Source: Echria macrotheca (Eukaryota; Ascomycota; Sordariomycetes; Sordariales; Schizotheciaceae). Taken from it: a DNA stretch of 64,000 bases. The translations under genes were made by a program, and so were the position numbers. Below the pieces are notes generated by a model that did no database searches, was not told where the DNA came from, and was given only the letters and a program-made list of their open reading frames with translations. The stretch lies in assembly GCA_030411725.1 (NCBI GenBank), contig MU839827.1:4099027-4163026 (forward strand), in the 5' to 3' direction. This document shows positions 26,536-37,011 of the stretch, in pieces; within the stretch, counting starts at the first letter, position 1, and each line of letters begins with the position of its first letter.

Positions 26536-27555
26536 TTACTCCCTCATCTTCTTGTGAGGCGGGTTCTCACACCCCGCCCCCTCCTCCACGGTCCTCTTCT
26601 CGGGGGCTTTACTGCTGCGAGTGTTCTCTCTCTGGGACTTGGATAGTACTGCCCTGACTTCAGCGACCTCGGTGCTCAGCCTCCCCAGTGTGGCTTTCAC
26701 TGTCTCAAGCTCGATGGTTGTTCCCAGAACGAGAGTCTCGTCATCGACCTGGAGCTGGGAACGCGCCAATTCCAGCTGGGGACGCGCCAATTTCAGCCTG
26801 TTGCCCACCGACCCCAGCTGCCCCTCCGCGTTCTTCATTGCCTCGTCCACGTCTGGCCGGTAATTCGAGACCCCATCCTCCGTCTCATCTTCATCCGCCG
26901 AGTCTTGTTCCGCCGGCTGGGATTGAAACCACTTTACCTAATGACGCCGTTTCGTAAGGCCGTTGAACCATGTGACCCCCAGCATCCCGTTTGCATCTGG
27001 ATACTCGTCCGGGTTCGACTCTTTGCAAATCTCGTACGCTTTTGCTCTCACAGCGTCTGTCGAAGGTAGAGATCCGGTCCGCCGCGCGATATCCACAACC
27101 CACATTTCCAGCCTTGTTTCCTGTTCCTCTGACAGTTTAGTTATCGTCATAACTTCGGCCGCCGAGTGCGGTTCCGGCTCAGATCGAACCCACTCCACCC
27201 AAGGACGCTTTTTTGCAAATTGATAGAACCAACTCTTCCCCAGCATCCCAGTTTTGTTCGGATGCTTATGCGGGTTCGACTCCATCCAAATTTCGTGCCC
27301 CTTTGTTCTCACATCTTGTATCATAGGCTTAACTTTGTTCCGCCGCGCGGAATCCAGAAACCACATTTCTATCTTTTCTTCATCCTCTTGTGACACTTTT
27401 GCCATGTATGGTCTTCTTATCCGTTCCCGTTGGAGCTGGTTACTGCTTCCCCCTCTGCCCTCCTCGATCGCTTGGATTCTTTGGGTTACCGACGCTTTGG
27501 GTACGAGAACTTCCCTCCGGCCTCGTGGTTCGTTTGGGGGTGGTGGCTCAGACAT
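26536..27555 (-). pseudogene. Two-repeat CENP-B/Tc5-type helix-turn-helix gene with in-frame TAG
   Basis: One continuous 340-codon frame runs from ATG at 27555 to the stop at 26536, broken only by TAG at 26940-26938 (codon 206). Two tandem repeats resembling the CENP-B-type HTH are visible: about residues 55-125 (EEKIEMWFLDSARRNK through KSWFYQFAKKRPW) and 140-215 (ETRLEMWVVDIARRTG through VTWFNGLTKRRH-stop-VKW). The TAG lies where the first repeat has Trp, so TGG to TAG is the simplest explanation. After the stop the frame continues with an acidic linker, a Leu/Glu-rich helical region and a basic tail. No DDE catalytic domain is present, so it is not a full transposase. It may be a domesticated or decaying transposon-derived DNA-binding gene. 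If TAG is real, only the 205-residue N-terminal part is made. Confidence 0.65.
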
Positions 27556-27924
27556 TGATGATGCGGAAGGTGGCTCGTTTATGCCTTATTTTGTCTCTTG
27601 CGAACGGTGCACAATACAACAAAGAGAGTAACTGAATTGCTATAGCCTGGAAGGATGGACAATATTGGGTTTCTCGGTGTGGATATCGGATGGTTTGTGG
27701 GTGAGCGGGAGAGCGTCAGGTTCAGGTTTGACGTCTGAACTTTTAACCGTCCCGTTGTTCTGCCGTTCTTCTGGCTTTCAAGCCCTCGCTCTTTCCATGT
27801 TCGGTCCTTCCTAGGCATGAAAACACCCCAACCTGCCCTCCATCTTTGTGATTTCCGCCTGAGCCGGATCAGCCTACCTCGGTATCTAAGCACACCTGTT
27901 GGTTGCTTGCAAGTAAACAAGGCG

Positions 27925-28171
27925 TCTGATCGGGGTGCACCCCCCTTTGATCCGTACGCATCCCCTTGAATATAAAATATTTCGCGTAAATCCTCAGATA
28001 CAAGCGTTTCGGCGTATTATTTAAAACCCCTTATATATAGTAAATAGGCCTTGATAAATATATATATAACTTCCAGGAAAAAATATCAACAGTCAATTAA
28101 ACGGCAGATGCGTAAAACGCCATGGCGGGGGGATTCACCCGTAGCAAAAAGGGGGGTGCACCCCTATCAGA
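27925..28171 (-). mobile_element. MITE-like element, right copy (247 bp)
   Basis: The ends are near-perfect inverted repeats: TCTGATCGGGGTGCACCCC at 27925 and GGGGTGCACCCCTATCAGA ending at 28171, with one mismatch, both extended by C and T/A runs. The interior is AT-rich and non-coding. It is related in inverted orientation to the left copy at 25931. The flanking bases do not show an obvious target duplication. Confidence 0.75.
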
Positions 28172-28172
28172 T

Positions 28173-28763
28173 GCAGTAAACAAAGTGACGTAGACAATCA
28201 AACCAGTCGGACCTGGCCTCGCTCACCAGCGTCACTGGCGATCCCCACTACCCCAGAAGGTCTTCAAATCCTCACAACTTCAAGCCCCTTAGACTTGTCA
28301 GCTAGGCACCTTCCTATCTACAAGTCAACGGCTAGCGGTGAGGAAAGAGGACTAGTCTGGGGCACTGGGGTCAGGCAAGTGCCAGAAGGTTTTCCATGGT
28401 AGAAAACGGAGGCAACTCGGAAGGTGCCGAGCAAGATCAGTGACTCGTCGAGACCCAGACTATCCGAGTACAGTTACGATGATGGCGATGGCCTCGTTTC
28501 CCCGTGTTGACGTCAACGCAGAACACTCTGTTATGCCCCTCCTGCACAGGTCTGGCCTGTTCCCTCAAATTGTTATTTCACTCAAGGCCTCTCACTCCCA
28601 GCGAACCAGGCAGTTAATGCAGTAATGGATATTCTACATTAGCTACTACTTCGAAAGAAGTTTGTAGAAGTTACGAATTCAGCGCTTAATCCTTGGATTC
28701 TGTCTTGGGGAGGGTGCCGCTATCAGCTCCCAGATGTGTATTCCCTTCTACCTTATTACTCAA
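28173..28763. other. Gene-free stretch
   Basis: About 590 bases between the MITE and the 3' end of the DIL/ankyrin gene. No supported feature is seen. Confidence 0.55.
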
Positions 28764-31447
28764 TTACACCTCCTCATTCTCCCAGTCCTTCTCTCCAAAC
28801 ATTGGCCCCTTTTTCTTCGCCCCCTGACCCTCGATCTTCTCCAGCTTCTCCAAGAACTCGGCCGGGATTGTAGGGATGTATTTTCGCTCCCTCTCCCGGT
28901 TCACACCGCCAAATCCGGCTCCGTAGCTCACCAACATGTCCGTTACGCTCGGCAGACTGAACGGTAACATCAAAGCTGGGTCGAGGAGCAGGTTGGCTGG
29001 CGCTTCATCCTCGTCGTCCGACTCCTCTCCCGGCGGCCTCGGTGTCCCTTGCGCGCTGATTGGTGTATCTGGCCCGTTATTTCCCCCATTCGCCGTCTTC
29101 TTGGCCGGCGTCGTTGGTGTACTATCAGCCCCTGATTTGTCCTTTGGAGGCTGTCCCGAGTTGCTCTGCCGGTTTCTCTCCCGCCGTAAAGCGGCCTCCT
29201 TTTGTATCGCCACCAGATATTTCATGGCGCTCTTCGGCAGGCCCTTCTCCCCCACCTCAGGTCTATAATGCGTCGCTGCGTGTATCAACTGCTGTGGACT
29301 CAACGCCTTGAGCTGTTGCAGCGTCCCGACGAGGGCCTCTAGGTCGTCTGCGCCGAGCGAAGAGAAACATTGCAACCACTGCAGCAGCTGAATGACCGGC
29401 GCCAAGTGCCGCCGGGTCGCGTCAACGGTAGTCTCCCCACTCGTCTTCATGTCACCGCCTTCGTAGTGCTCCGGTTGCCGGTTGTTGGCACGAGCCCAGT
29501 CCTCTAGCGTCGAGATATTCATCCGGATCTGCATTGCCTTCGTCCGCGCCAAGTACTTCCGATTCGACATGATACGGTTGAAAAGTTCGGCTCCGAGCCA
29601 GTATATAAGTTGTGAAATGATTTGTGCGGTAATCACCGAGTGGATGTCGTAGAGGTCGAGCACGAAGAGAGTGGATGAGAGAAGCGATGTGACGTTTCGC
29701 GGCGAGGGCTTGGCGCGCTGCTTCGGAGATGGTGGGCGAAATCGCTTCTCCAGCGGCTGCTCCTTGACCTCCTTCTTGCGCTTAAAGATCTTCCATTCGT
29801 TCTGGAATGTAATATCCTCGAACCCGGGAATCGTTTCGTGGTCGAGCATTGCGGCGTCCAGAACCTTGTCCATACGTCTTTCGGCGTCCCTGACGATAAG
29901 AATGAAAATCTCGTTAATGAGCTCGGCGAGTTGCGCTTGGAATTCGGTTGTGGCCTCGACCAAGCCAGCATCCTTTTTCAAGTAATGGAGGAGAAGCGTA
30001 GCGTTAGATATCCAAAAAGCTAGAATCGTCATGTCCCATTGGTACTTCTCCACGACGTCGTTAATTTTGTCCATGGCCGTGATGAGCAATTTGGCCAGGA
30101 GCTCGGGGCTCGAGTGGTAGTGGGCATATCTCGCGCCGAGAAAGATCATATTTGCCGGAACGGGTTTCTGGGACGGGGACCGTTGCGGTGTCATGTTGGT
30201 GATAACGATATCGAGTATCCTATCCAAGTCGTTTTCTTGAAAGACGAACATTTGGTCGTGCAGACATCTTGACCAGTCGAATTCTTGCTGCTCTTCCTCG
30301 AACTCCTCGACGGGCTAATTTGGTCAGTTATGTGACACCAGTTGCGCCGGGAAACAAACCTCTGGCTGATCGTCAATTCCAACATTACCGAGGTCGACTT
30401 CGAGATCACGAGCGCTTTCCATCATCATGCGTCTACGCATCTCGTTCTCGGCCAGTTCTTCCTCGAACCTGTCCTGCGTAAAACCGGGGTTGTAGAAATC
30501 ATCGGTTGCGCCGACGGATCCAATACCGTAGCCGCTGCTGCTGAGGTAGAACGACATGTCGCTATCTGGCGCAACGAAATCGAAGGCCGTCCTTCCCGAC
30601 GAAGTTTTGGCCTCGGCAGACGCTCCGTTGTCCAGCAGCAACTTGGCAATTCCCTTGTGCCGGTTCGTCATGGCCCACATGAGGGCACTCCAGTGGTTTC
30701 TATCCTGCTTGTTCACGTCGACCCCCGCATCGATGAGGGCCTGTACTACAGCCTCGTGCCCCTTGCCACTGTATTAGCGGGATATGTCGCCTATGTCGGC
30801 ATCAGCAAACACTCACGAAGCAGCTCGCATATATCAGCGCTGGGGTTCCTTCGTCGTCCGGCGCGTTGACATCGACGAAGTCTCTGGCCTTGCCCTTCAA
30901 GATCTTGGTGACGGACTCGACGTTGCCATTGCTGGCGGCCATGATGAAGGCCCTCTGCAATACGTCCTTCTTCTCCTCGTCCGATGTCGTCTCATCCGTG
31001 GCGACGGCATCTTCGTCTCCGAATACGACGCCGGCTGAGTGGGCGGCTTGGGCGGCGAGCATCTCCATGAGGCGCGTTTCGCTGTCTGGGCCGCCCTTGG
31101 TCAGGTCTTCGCCGTAACTCGAGTCGTTGAGAGAGAGATCGCCGAATGTCAGGGGTTTTGCGAGCATGGGCGATGTGAGGAATTGCGATTGCCCTGGTAC
31201 TGCCCGTCAGTCCCGAGGCTATATTCATGATGCATGACGTGGGGTCAGAAGGCACGAGGCGAGCAGAACACGCACCTTGCCAGCCATCGTAGAGTTCGGT
31301 CTCGGGGACTAGTTCGGTGGGAACATGTCTCCTGTCGTCGAGGGACCTGGGGAGATCGTCGGGGAGGGGACGGTTCTTCTTGGGCGGATCTGCGTCTCCG
31401 GCGTCGAAACCGCCGCCGAAGGGGCTATCAGAGCCCCCGAGATCCAT
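28764..31447 (-). CDS. Ankyrin-repeat and DIL (dilute) domain protein
   Basis: Four exons (31447-31276, 31193-30817, 30761-30360, 30314-28764) give 833 residues; introns are 82, 55 and 45 nt with phases 1, 0 and 0. The N-terminus is acidic and disordered. Ankyrin repeats span about residues 125-240, with classic text such as GTPALIYASCFGHEAVVQAL and HWSALMWAMTNRHKGIAKLL; the spliced product restores the repeat exactly across intron 2, supporting the AAG acceptor at 30762-30763. The C-terminal half is a DIL domain of the type found in myosin V tails, with the conserved block around ITAQIISQLIYWLGAELFNR. The end is disordered and charged. In fungi this combination is a known stand-alone family without a motor. 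A role in cargo or vesicle tethering is inferred from the DIL domain only. Confidence 0.93.
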
Positions 31448-31854
31448 GGCCAATTTGCGGCGAACGGGGCATGCGGAGGGCGCGGCCGTGTGGGATAAAC
31501 ATCCAGGTGTCCCGTCAGTCCGGCCGGCGGCCGCTGGGCATCAAAGGAGCGACTGCGCAATCGCTAGATCGAGTGACGATGTTTGGCCGCGTTCACGGGG
31601 TGACGCAAGTTCCAGAGTCGCTACCTTAATCGCAAGCCTGCGAGTTGCGGTGCCCAAAATCCGCGGCCAGCCCACTACGGTGGCCCGTGCATGACAACCC
31701 CGCCATCCCGAGTCCCGATCAGATCTGCAGCAGGCCAGGCCACTCTCACTCGGGCAGCAGTGCGCCACAGCACAGCACAGGGCTCAACGACAACAGTGTA
31801 ACGATGCAACTGTCTGGGTTCAATTTACATGCTATTTCGTATGCGGCATCTTCG
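31448..31854. other. Spacer between allantoicase and the DIL/ankyrin gene
   Basis: 407 bases carrying the 3' end of allantoicase and the promoter of the DIL/ankyrin gene, both read on the minus strand. No specific site stands out. Confidence 0.5.
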
Positions 31855-32964
31855 TCAGACAGCTCTCTTCGCAGATACGCGCAGACGCTTGACTCCGCCG
31901 TCGGGGACAATAATCAGCTTCACGTGGGTGAATGGCTGGTCCTTGATCAGACTGTCCACCGGGTGCTCCTTATCGGGCTCACACTTGAGCGGTTCTGCAA
32001 TGTCCACCCATCCTTGGCTATCGGCCCCAGGCTCTCCCTCGCCCTTCCACTCGATGGCCTCCAGCTTTACCTTCTGGGGATAATTGCCCCGGAAGTGGGC
32101 CGTGTCGACGATAAAGTTCTGGATCAACCCGGCAGCACCGAGTCGGATGATGGCCCAGTCGATGTGGCCCTTTGTTCGAGATCGCGCTGTCTCCCACCCG
32201 TCGCCCATGTCTTTTCCTCGTCCCGGTAGGATCAAGTTGTCCTTCGTCCCAAAATGCTGGTCGCTGCACGAGATGGCCACGCCACCATTCTGGGCCGCAG
32301 CCAGATCGAAAATCGCATCTTTGTCTTCGGGGAAGACGGGGACGGCATGTCCAAACAAGCGAAACCTTGCAATACCGCCATCGGGGTACATGTTTAGCCG
32401 AACATGTGTATACTGCTTCTGTGTTGGGTTGTCGAGTCTCCAGCCGAACCGTTGAGATGGGCCACACTCCTGGATGCTCAGGATGGGTTCCCAGCCGCCC
32501 CGTCCGCCCTTCCATGACAACACCTCGGTGTCGTCGAGATTGAAGCAACCCTCGACCGAGATGGCCGGAGCGTGGTTGCCATTGAAGAAGGCCGTGTCGA
32601 CCTCAACCCCCTCGACTGTTCCCGACGCTACCCCAAGACGGACAACCACCCAGTCGAAGGGTTCGGGGTTGTGTCTCCTCGTCTCCCAGCCGTCGTACCA
32701 GGCTCCGGTATATACCATCTTTCCCGGCTGCCGGATGGGCGCGGCCGGATTCAGGAGATTTGCGGCTTCGGCAAACCATTCGTCTGAAAAACCTAGGATC
32801 TTACCGCCGAGTGCCGATGAGACCAGGTCTGCAGAGTGTCAGAAAGTACGCATATACCGGATGGATTACTGACCAATACAGCTGGAACGAAAGGTCTTGT
32901 CGATATCGCTGGCAGCCACAGGGGTGGCCTTGACCTCCTGAAGCTTGTACTCGATATCCTCCAT
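31855..32964 (-). CDS. alc-1: Allantoicase
   Basis: Two exons (32964-32874, 32828-31855) with a 45-nt intron (phase 1) give 354 residues, the size I recall for fungal allantoicases. The enzyme hydrolyses allantoate to ureidoglycolate and urea in purine degradation. The protein is an internal duplication: two allantoicase modules at about residues 25-190 and 205-350, each with a GxWYDGWETRRHN / DMGDGWETARSR segment, a following IDWAIIRLG-type strand, and a second YPDGGIARFR / VPDGGVKRLR strand. All expected blocks are present and nothing is truncated. Paired GATA motifs lie 430-450 bases upstream and another AGATAA about 150 bases upstream, consistent with the nitrogen-catabolite control by NIT2/AreA known for this pathway. 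Symbol given after the Neurospora gene. Confidence 0.96.
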
Positions 32965-33397
32965 GGTGTTGTTGATAATGCGGTTTCGGGAAGCGTTGTT
33001 TACAGTGTTACAGAAGGTAAAGAAACAGACACAAGTGGAAGAGGAGCGAAATGAGGGGGTTTATGGGCGAAGCTGTCTAATTGGCCTCTTCAGTGCTTCT
33101 ACAGGTCAGAGATAATGACCAAAGGGTAAGAGAAATAACCTGAGAACCCACACACGACCGATCCGCGAATCCCCGGCGCGGAAGGCGGCCGGGTCCGAGA
33201 TCGCTCCGCAACAGGGTACAACCTGCCTGATACAGACCGGATGGGCACTCAGATCTCTTGTGCTATATAATGTTTTAGCATTGAGAAGCATTCCTCTCTG
33301 ACATGTATATCGAAAGAGTCTTTGAGCAAACAGTCCCATCGCAGCACAACGCCCCTTTTCATGTTCTTCGACGCATGTTTCTTATATGGCGGGGTCA

Positions 33398-33412
33398 TTA
33401 TCTCACGATAAG
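33398..33412 (-). promoter_or_regulatory. Inverted pair of GATA sites upstream of allantoicase
   Basis: TTATCTCACGATAAG holds two GATA cores in opposite orientation four bases apart. NIT2/AreA-type factors are known to bind paired GATA elements near nitrogen-catabolic genes. A single AGATAA at 33110-33115 lies nearer the start codon. Function here is inferred. Confidence 0.5.
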
Positions 33413-33426
33413 CCCCGATCGGGGCT
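33411..33426. repeat. 16-bp perfect palindrome
   Basis: AGCCCCGATCGGGGCT is perfectly self-complementary and directly abuts the GATA pair. It could be a dimeric factor site; there is no further evidence. Confidence 0.6.
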
Positions 33427-34112
33427 CGGCGAAGCGACTGGAGTCGAGTCCGGAGAAACTACCCCGCAAAACCGGGGGGTTCAAATCGAAGCCACTCCAT
33501 TCGCCAAAGCTCCCAAGCTCGAGCTGCTTCGTCATTTCTGGCGTCTCGAACGCAATCAACACTCGTCCGAGACACCTCCCTGAGAGCTTATTGCTGTCTG
33601 AGAATATGGTTGCAGGAGAATAAGTCATATCTTAAACATATATATCTAAAGATCCTTTTGATCCGGCATGTGAGGAAACTACCGATGCACGCTGCAGGTG
33701 CCTGGGGATATCTTTGGGAAGTGGGACGGGATGCCTGTGAGCACCGGCTGAGACGAGCGTCCGAGCTGCGTCATCGGTCGGTACTGTATCTTGTTGGCGG
33801 GTTCTGTCTTCGTCGTGTATGCACACCGGGCCATCCATTGCGGGCAGTCAGCACGAACAGAAAAAGGGGTAGAGGGGTGTGCGGGCGTCGAATGCAATTG
33901 CTGGCGATTTCCGTCCCTGGAATTGTAAGCAGCAGCCGAACTCATCCATCGTTCATCCTCCCCCATTCCCTTTACCCTCTCTCACCCCCTCGCCAATCCA
34001 TCATTCCCATCAACGACACGAATCGCCCGTTTCAGAACTTCTGCAGCCCCGCCTGCCGTCAATACTTGGACATTTGACACCGTCCGAATAAACCGTCCCG
34101 CCCCGAGTGACC

Positions 34113-35022
34113 ATGTCCCCGCCGACCGACTCCTCGCAGCCCGCCACCTACGCGGCCGTCGCAGCTGCTGCTCCTCCTCCTCCCAACACCTCGACTGACC
34201 ACACCAACAACAACAACGATGCCGCCCATCCCGCCAACCCATCCGAGAGCGAACCTCTTCTCGGCCGACCAGGCGATGCCGTTCAGAAACCCAACGCACC
34301 CATGATTCGCAACCTATGGCTCGGTAAGGAAAAACATCCTCCATCCCATCCATCGCTTTTACCACCTCTCTGCTTGCCCGTGAGAACAACACTAACAAAA
34401 GAAAACAGGAACAGGCTGGCTAGCCCTAGCCGGCTGCGTCATCCTCCTCGCCGAAATCTGGGCCTCCGTCTTCACCCACCCAACCCTCCCGCTCGTCTCG
34501 CCCCACCCGCTCCTCCAGTCCCTCGGCGCCGTGACCCTCATCCAGGCCATCCTCGTCCTGCAGCCGACGGGCGCGACGCCGGAGTCCAAGATCCTAGGCC
34601 AGCGCGCGCACGCCACGCTGATGGTGCTCGCGCTGCTCCTCTTCGTCGGCGGCGTGAGCGTCATCGAGACCAACAAGCACGTCAACAACATGCCGCACTT
34701 CCACAGCGCGCACGGCGTGCTCGGATTTATCGGTGCCGTCTTGTTCCTGGGCCAGTACGTCTTCGGCGTGCTCATGTGGGCCGTCCCCGGCGTGCTGGGC
34801 GGCGAGCAGAAGGCCAAGGCGCTCTGGAAGTACCACCGCTACTCGGGGTACGGCCTGCTCATCGTGCTGCTCCTCGCGCTGCTCAGCGCGGCCGAGACGG
34901 ACTATGTCCACAAGGTGTTGGGTGTTAATGTGTGGATTGTGGCGGCTGCGGTTCTGCTGATTGCTGTGGGCGTGTTTCCTCGCATCCAGCTGAGGAAGCT
35001 GGGGATTCAGAGGAGCCAATGA
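34113..35022 (+). CDS. Cytochrome b561-domain membrane protein
   Basis: Two exons (34113-34323, 34409-35022) give 274 residues; the 85-nt intron has donor GTAAGG, branch ACTAAC and acceptor AACAG, phase 1. The first 65 residues are soluble and Pro/Ala/Asn-rich, followed by about six hydrophobic segments. Histidines positioned like the haem ligands of the cytochrome b561 core are present: QRAHATLM, HFHSAHGVLG and KYHRYSGYG. Such proteins move electrons across internal membranes, often with ascorbate or a fused domain; here the b561 core stands alone. It is divergent from allantoicase and convergent with the Chs7-like gene. Confidence 0.88.
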
Positions 35023-35831
35023 ATCTTGTAGAGTGCTTGATGAAGACGCAAAAAAGTTTGTATCATAACTACTACTGTGGGATTTGAAACTGGCGTAAGG
35101 AGTGCGGGTCTGGTTTGAAAGATTGTCTTATTATTCAAAGTCAGCGGTCAAGGCAAAGTTTGGTTGCTGTTCTATCTCTTATTAGAAAAGCAAGTTTCAC
35201 TCAAGTTTGTTGTTGCCTCTGTTCAAAATCGCAAGGCCAAAAAAGCCTGACAATTCTCGTATTACCACCTGCTTCATCCATCCGCTGCCTATCAAGGGTA
35301 TACTGTGCAAATCCATGCTCTCTAAACATCATGATACAGGTCGTCATGGACCAAAAAAAGGTCACAACATGAACGCTGCTCTCCATGTACCGCCGCCGCC
35401 GCCGCTATCCCGCCATCTCATCAAATCGCTTGCTCGCTTATGTCGCTCTGCTCTCGCCCTAATCGCTCCGAATTATAACAATACCGCCCGCCACCTGCCA
35501 CCCGCCCGCCCGCCCGCCCGCCGTCCAGAACTGTCCAAAAAAATTGCTCGTAGGTGCACTACCTCGGAGCTTCAGAGGAGTCCGGGTTTCCCTCCCATAA
35601 ATAAAACCCAGCCCGGTGCCCGTTTGCACCTTTGAAACAGAAATAACCATGCCCACATCATCGCATTTCGTGTATTGTTGCTCGCTTGCATCGTTTTGAA
35701 GTCGTCGTCATCCCGGGCAAAAGATATCGTCCCCTTTCGAATCGAATCGAGAAATATAGCCGGCCGCCAAACTCCATTTCCCCGTTGTTTTCCCACATGT
35801 ATTGAAATATGCGAGGCCCGAGATATCATCT
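35023..35831. other. 3' intergenic region between convergent genes
   Basis: 809 bases with the presumed 3' UTRs of both neighbours. A (CCCG)n-like tract sits at about 35500-35520. No gene is seen. Confidence 0.5.
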
Positions 35832-37011
35832 TCAGGGATATGCCACATTGTTGACAGGAGCGGGCCAGTCGTCTTCCGTGATGCTCGACCAGAATACCCA
35901 CACCATTCCCACGGCCAGGATGTTGAACAACGTCTCGAACATGGACCCATCGATCTTGCCGGCCGTTCCGTTGCAGATATACGGACTGACGACATAGGTA
36001 AAAATTTGCCCGAGCGCGAAGAGCACGGCCGCTGCTGTGAGATAGAGCATGGGCTTCTTCTCCCCGAGGATTCGAAGTACCAGAATCGCCTCGAGGACGT
36101 AAAAGGCAACGACGCAGATCAGCGGCAAAAGCTGGTAGAGAACATAAAGGGCGATGTTCCGGTTCGGCGGGGTGTAGCTGTCCGTGGTCCAGAATCCAGT
36201 CCACTTAAACCCAGTATCGAGAGCGATGTAGGCGGTGCCGATGAAAAGAACAGCGGCCGAGGCGATGAGAGCTCCCATAGAGAGGATGGTCCCATCATCG
36301 ATTAGCTGGTAGCCCACGACGCCGTTGATCATGAGCATCCACATGGTTGCCGTGATAAAGCCAATGTGGAGCGCGCTGAAGGCCTGGACAGAACTGTTAG
36401 ATGCACGAGCCCGCGTTACGTTCCCATGTCACTTACAATGCGCACGCTCTGGGATAGAGGAAATTCTCCGATGGAGAAGATTTCGCATATTGAGATCAGG
36501 ATATATCCGACCAGGAATGCTTGCATTTCGCTGTACTTCTGGTCAGCTGCGACTCGGACGCTCGACTCGAATTTCTTACCGTCGCCCAACTGCCGCTCGT
36601 TTCCTTTCCGAGAGCAGGAGGAGCAACACTGCGACTGCAATCGCGACTCCGGAGAGCAGGACGGACCCTGGGTTCGTCAATTGATGCCTGCTCGTTAATG
36701 AGGGGTCGATGGCAATCCCTACCTAAGTTCCCGAGGTGCCTGTCATCTGACAACTGTATTCCCTCCAAGCGACACCCTCCCCATGGTCCATCTTGCGTAT
36801 GTGTATCTGAGAGCAGCTGTTCGGCCTGGTTAGCGCAGCCCGCAACCCACTACTGTACCCTTAGGAACGGCCCGCACGTACATTGCAGATCGGAAGCGTC
36901 GAGTCCCGACAGAAATTCTATCGCTGGTCAGTCCTCCGCTTGCGACAACGGCCGCGCCGTATTCTCAAAAGGTCGGCTCACAAAGAAATTTCCGAATTGT
37001 GTCGACCCCAT
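35832..37011 (-). CDS. Chs7-family (chitin synthase export chaperone-like) membrane protein
   Basis: Six exons (37011-36982, 36917-36882, 36816-36723, 36667-36580, 36530-36437, 36383-35832) join in frame to 297 residues. The first exons are tiny (30 and 36 nt) and encode MGSTQFGNFF and NFCRDSTLPICN, which match the Chs7 N-terminal pattern with a CxxxxLPxC core. Then come NLGSVLLSGVAIAVAVLLLL (first membrane span), ERKRAAVGRREMQ, and further spans ending ITEDDWPAPVNN. Seven hydrophobic segments fit the family. Chs7 proteins sit in the ER and let chitin synthase Chs3 leave it. The sequence is diverged from canonical Chs7 as I know it, so a paralogue with another cargo is possible. Confidence 0.87.

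Larger units (their letters stand above)
32965..34112. other. Intergenic region between divergent allantoicase and cytochrome b561-like genes
   Basis: 1.15 kb shared upstream region. It carries GATA motifs (32974-32977, 33110-33115, 33398-33412) and a 16-bp palindrome (33411-33426). The 150 bases before the plus-strand gene are C/T-rich. The open frames inside look random. Confidence 0.55.

Noticed and set aside
26891..27103. Separate short gene overlapping the CENP-B-like repeats
   Set aside because: It is an alternative frame; repeat-to-repeat alignment supports the long frame with one TAG.
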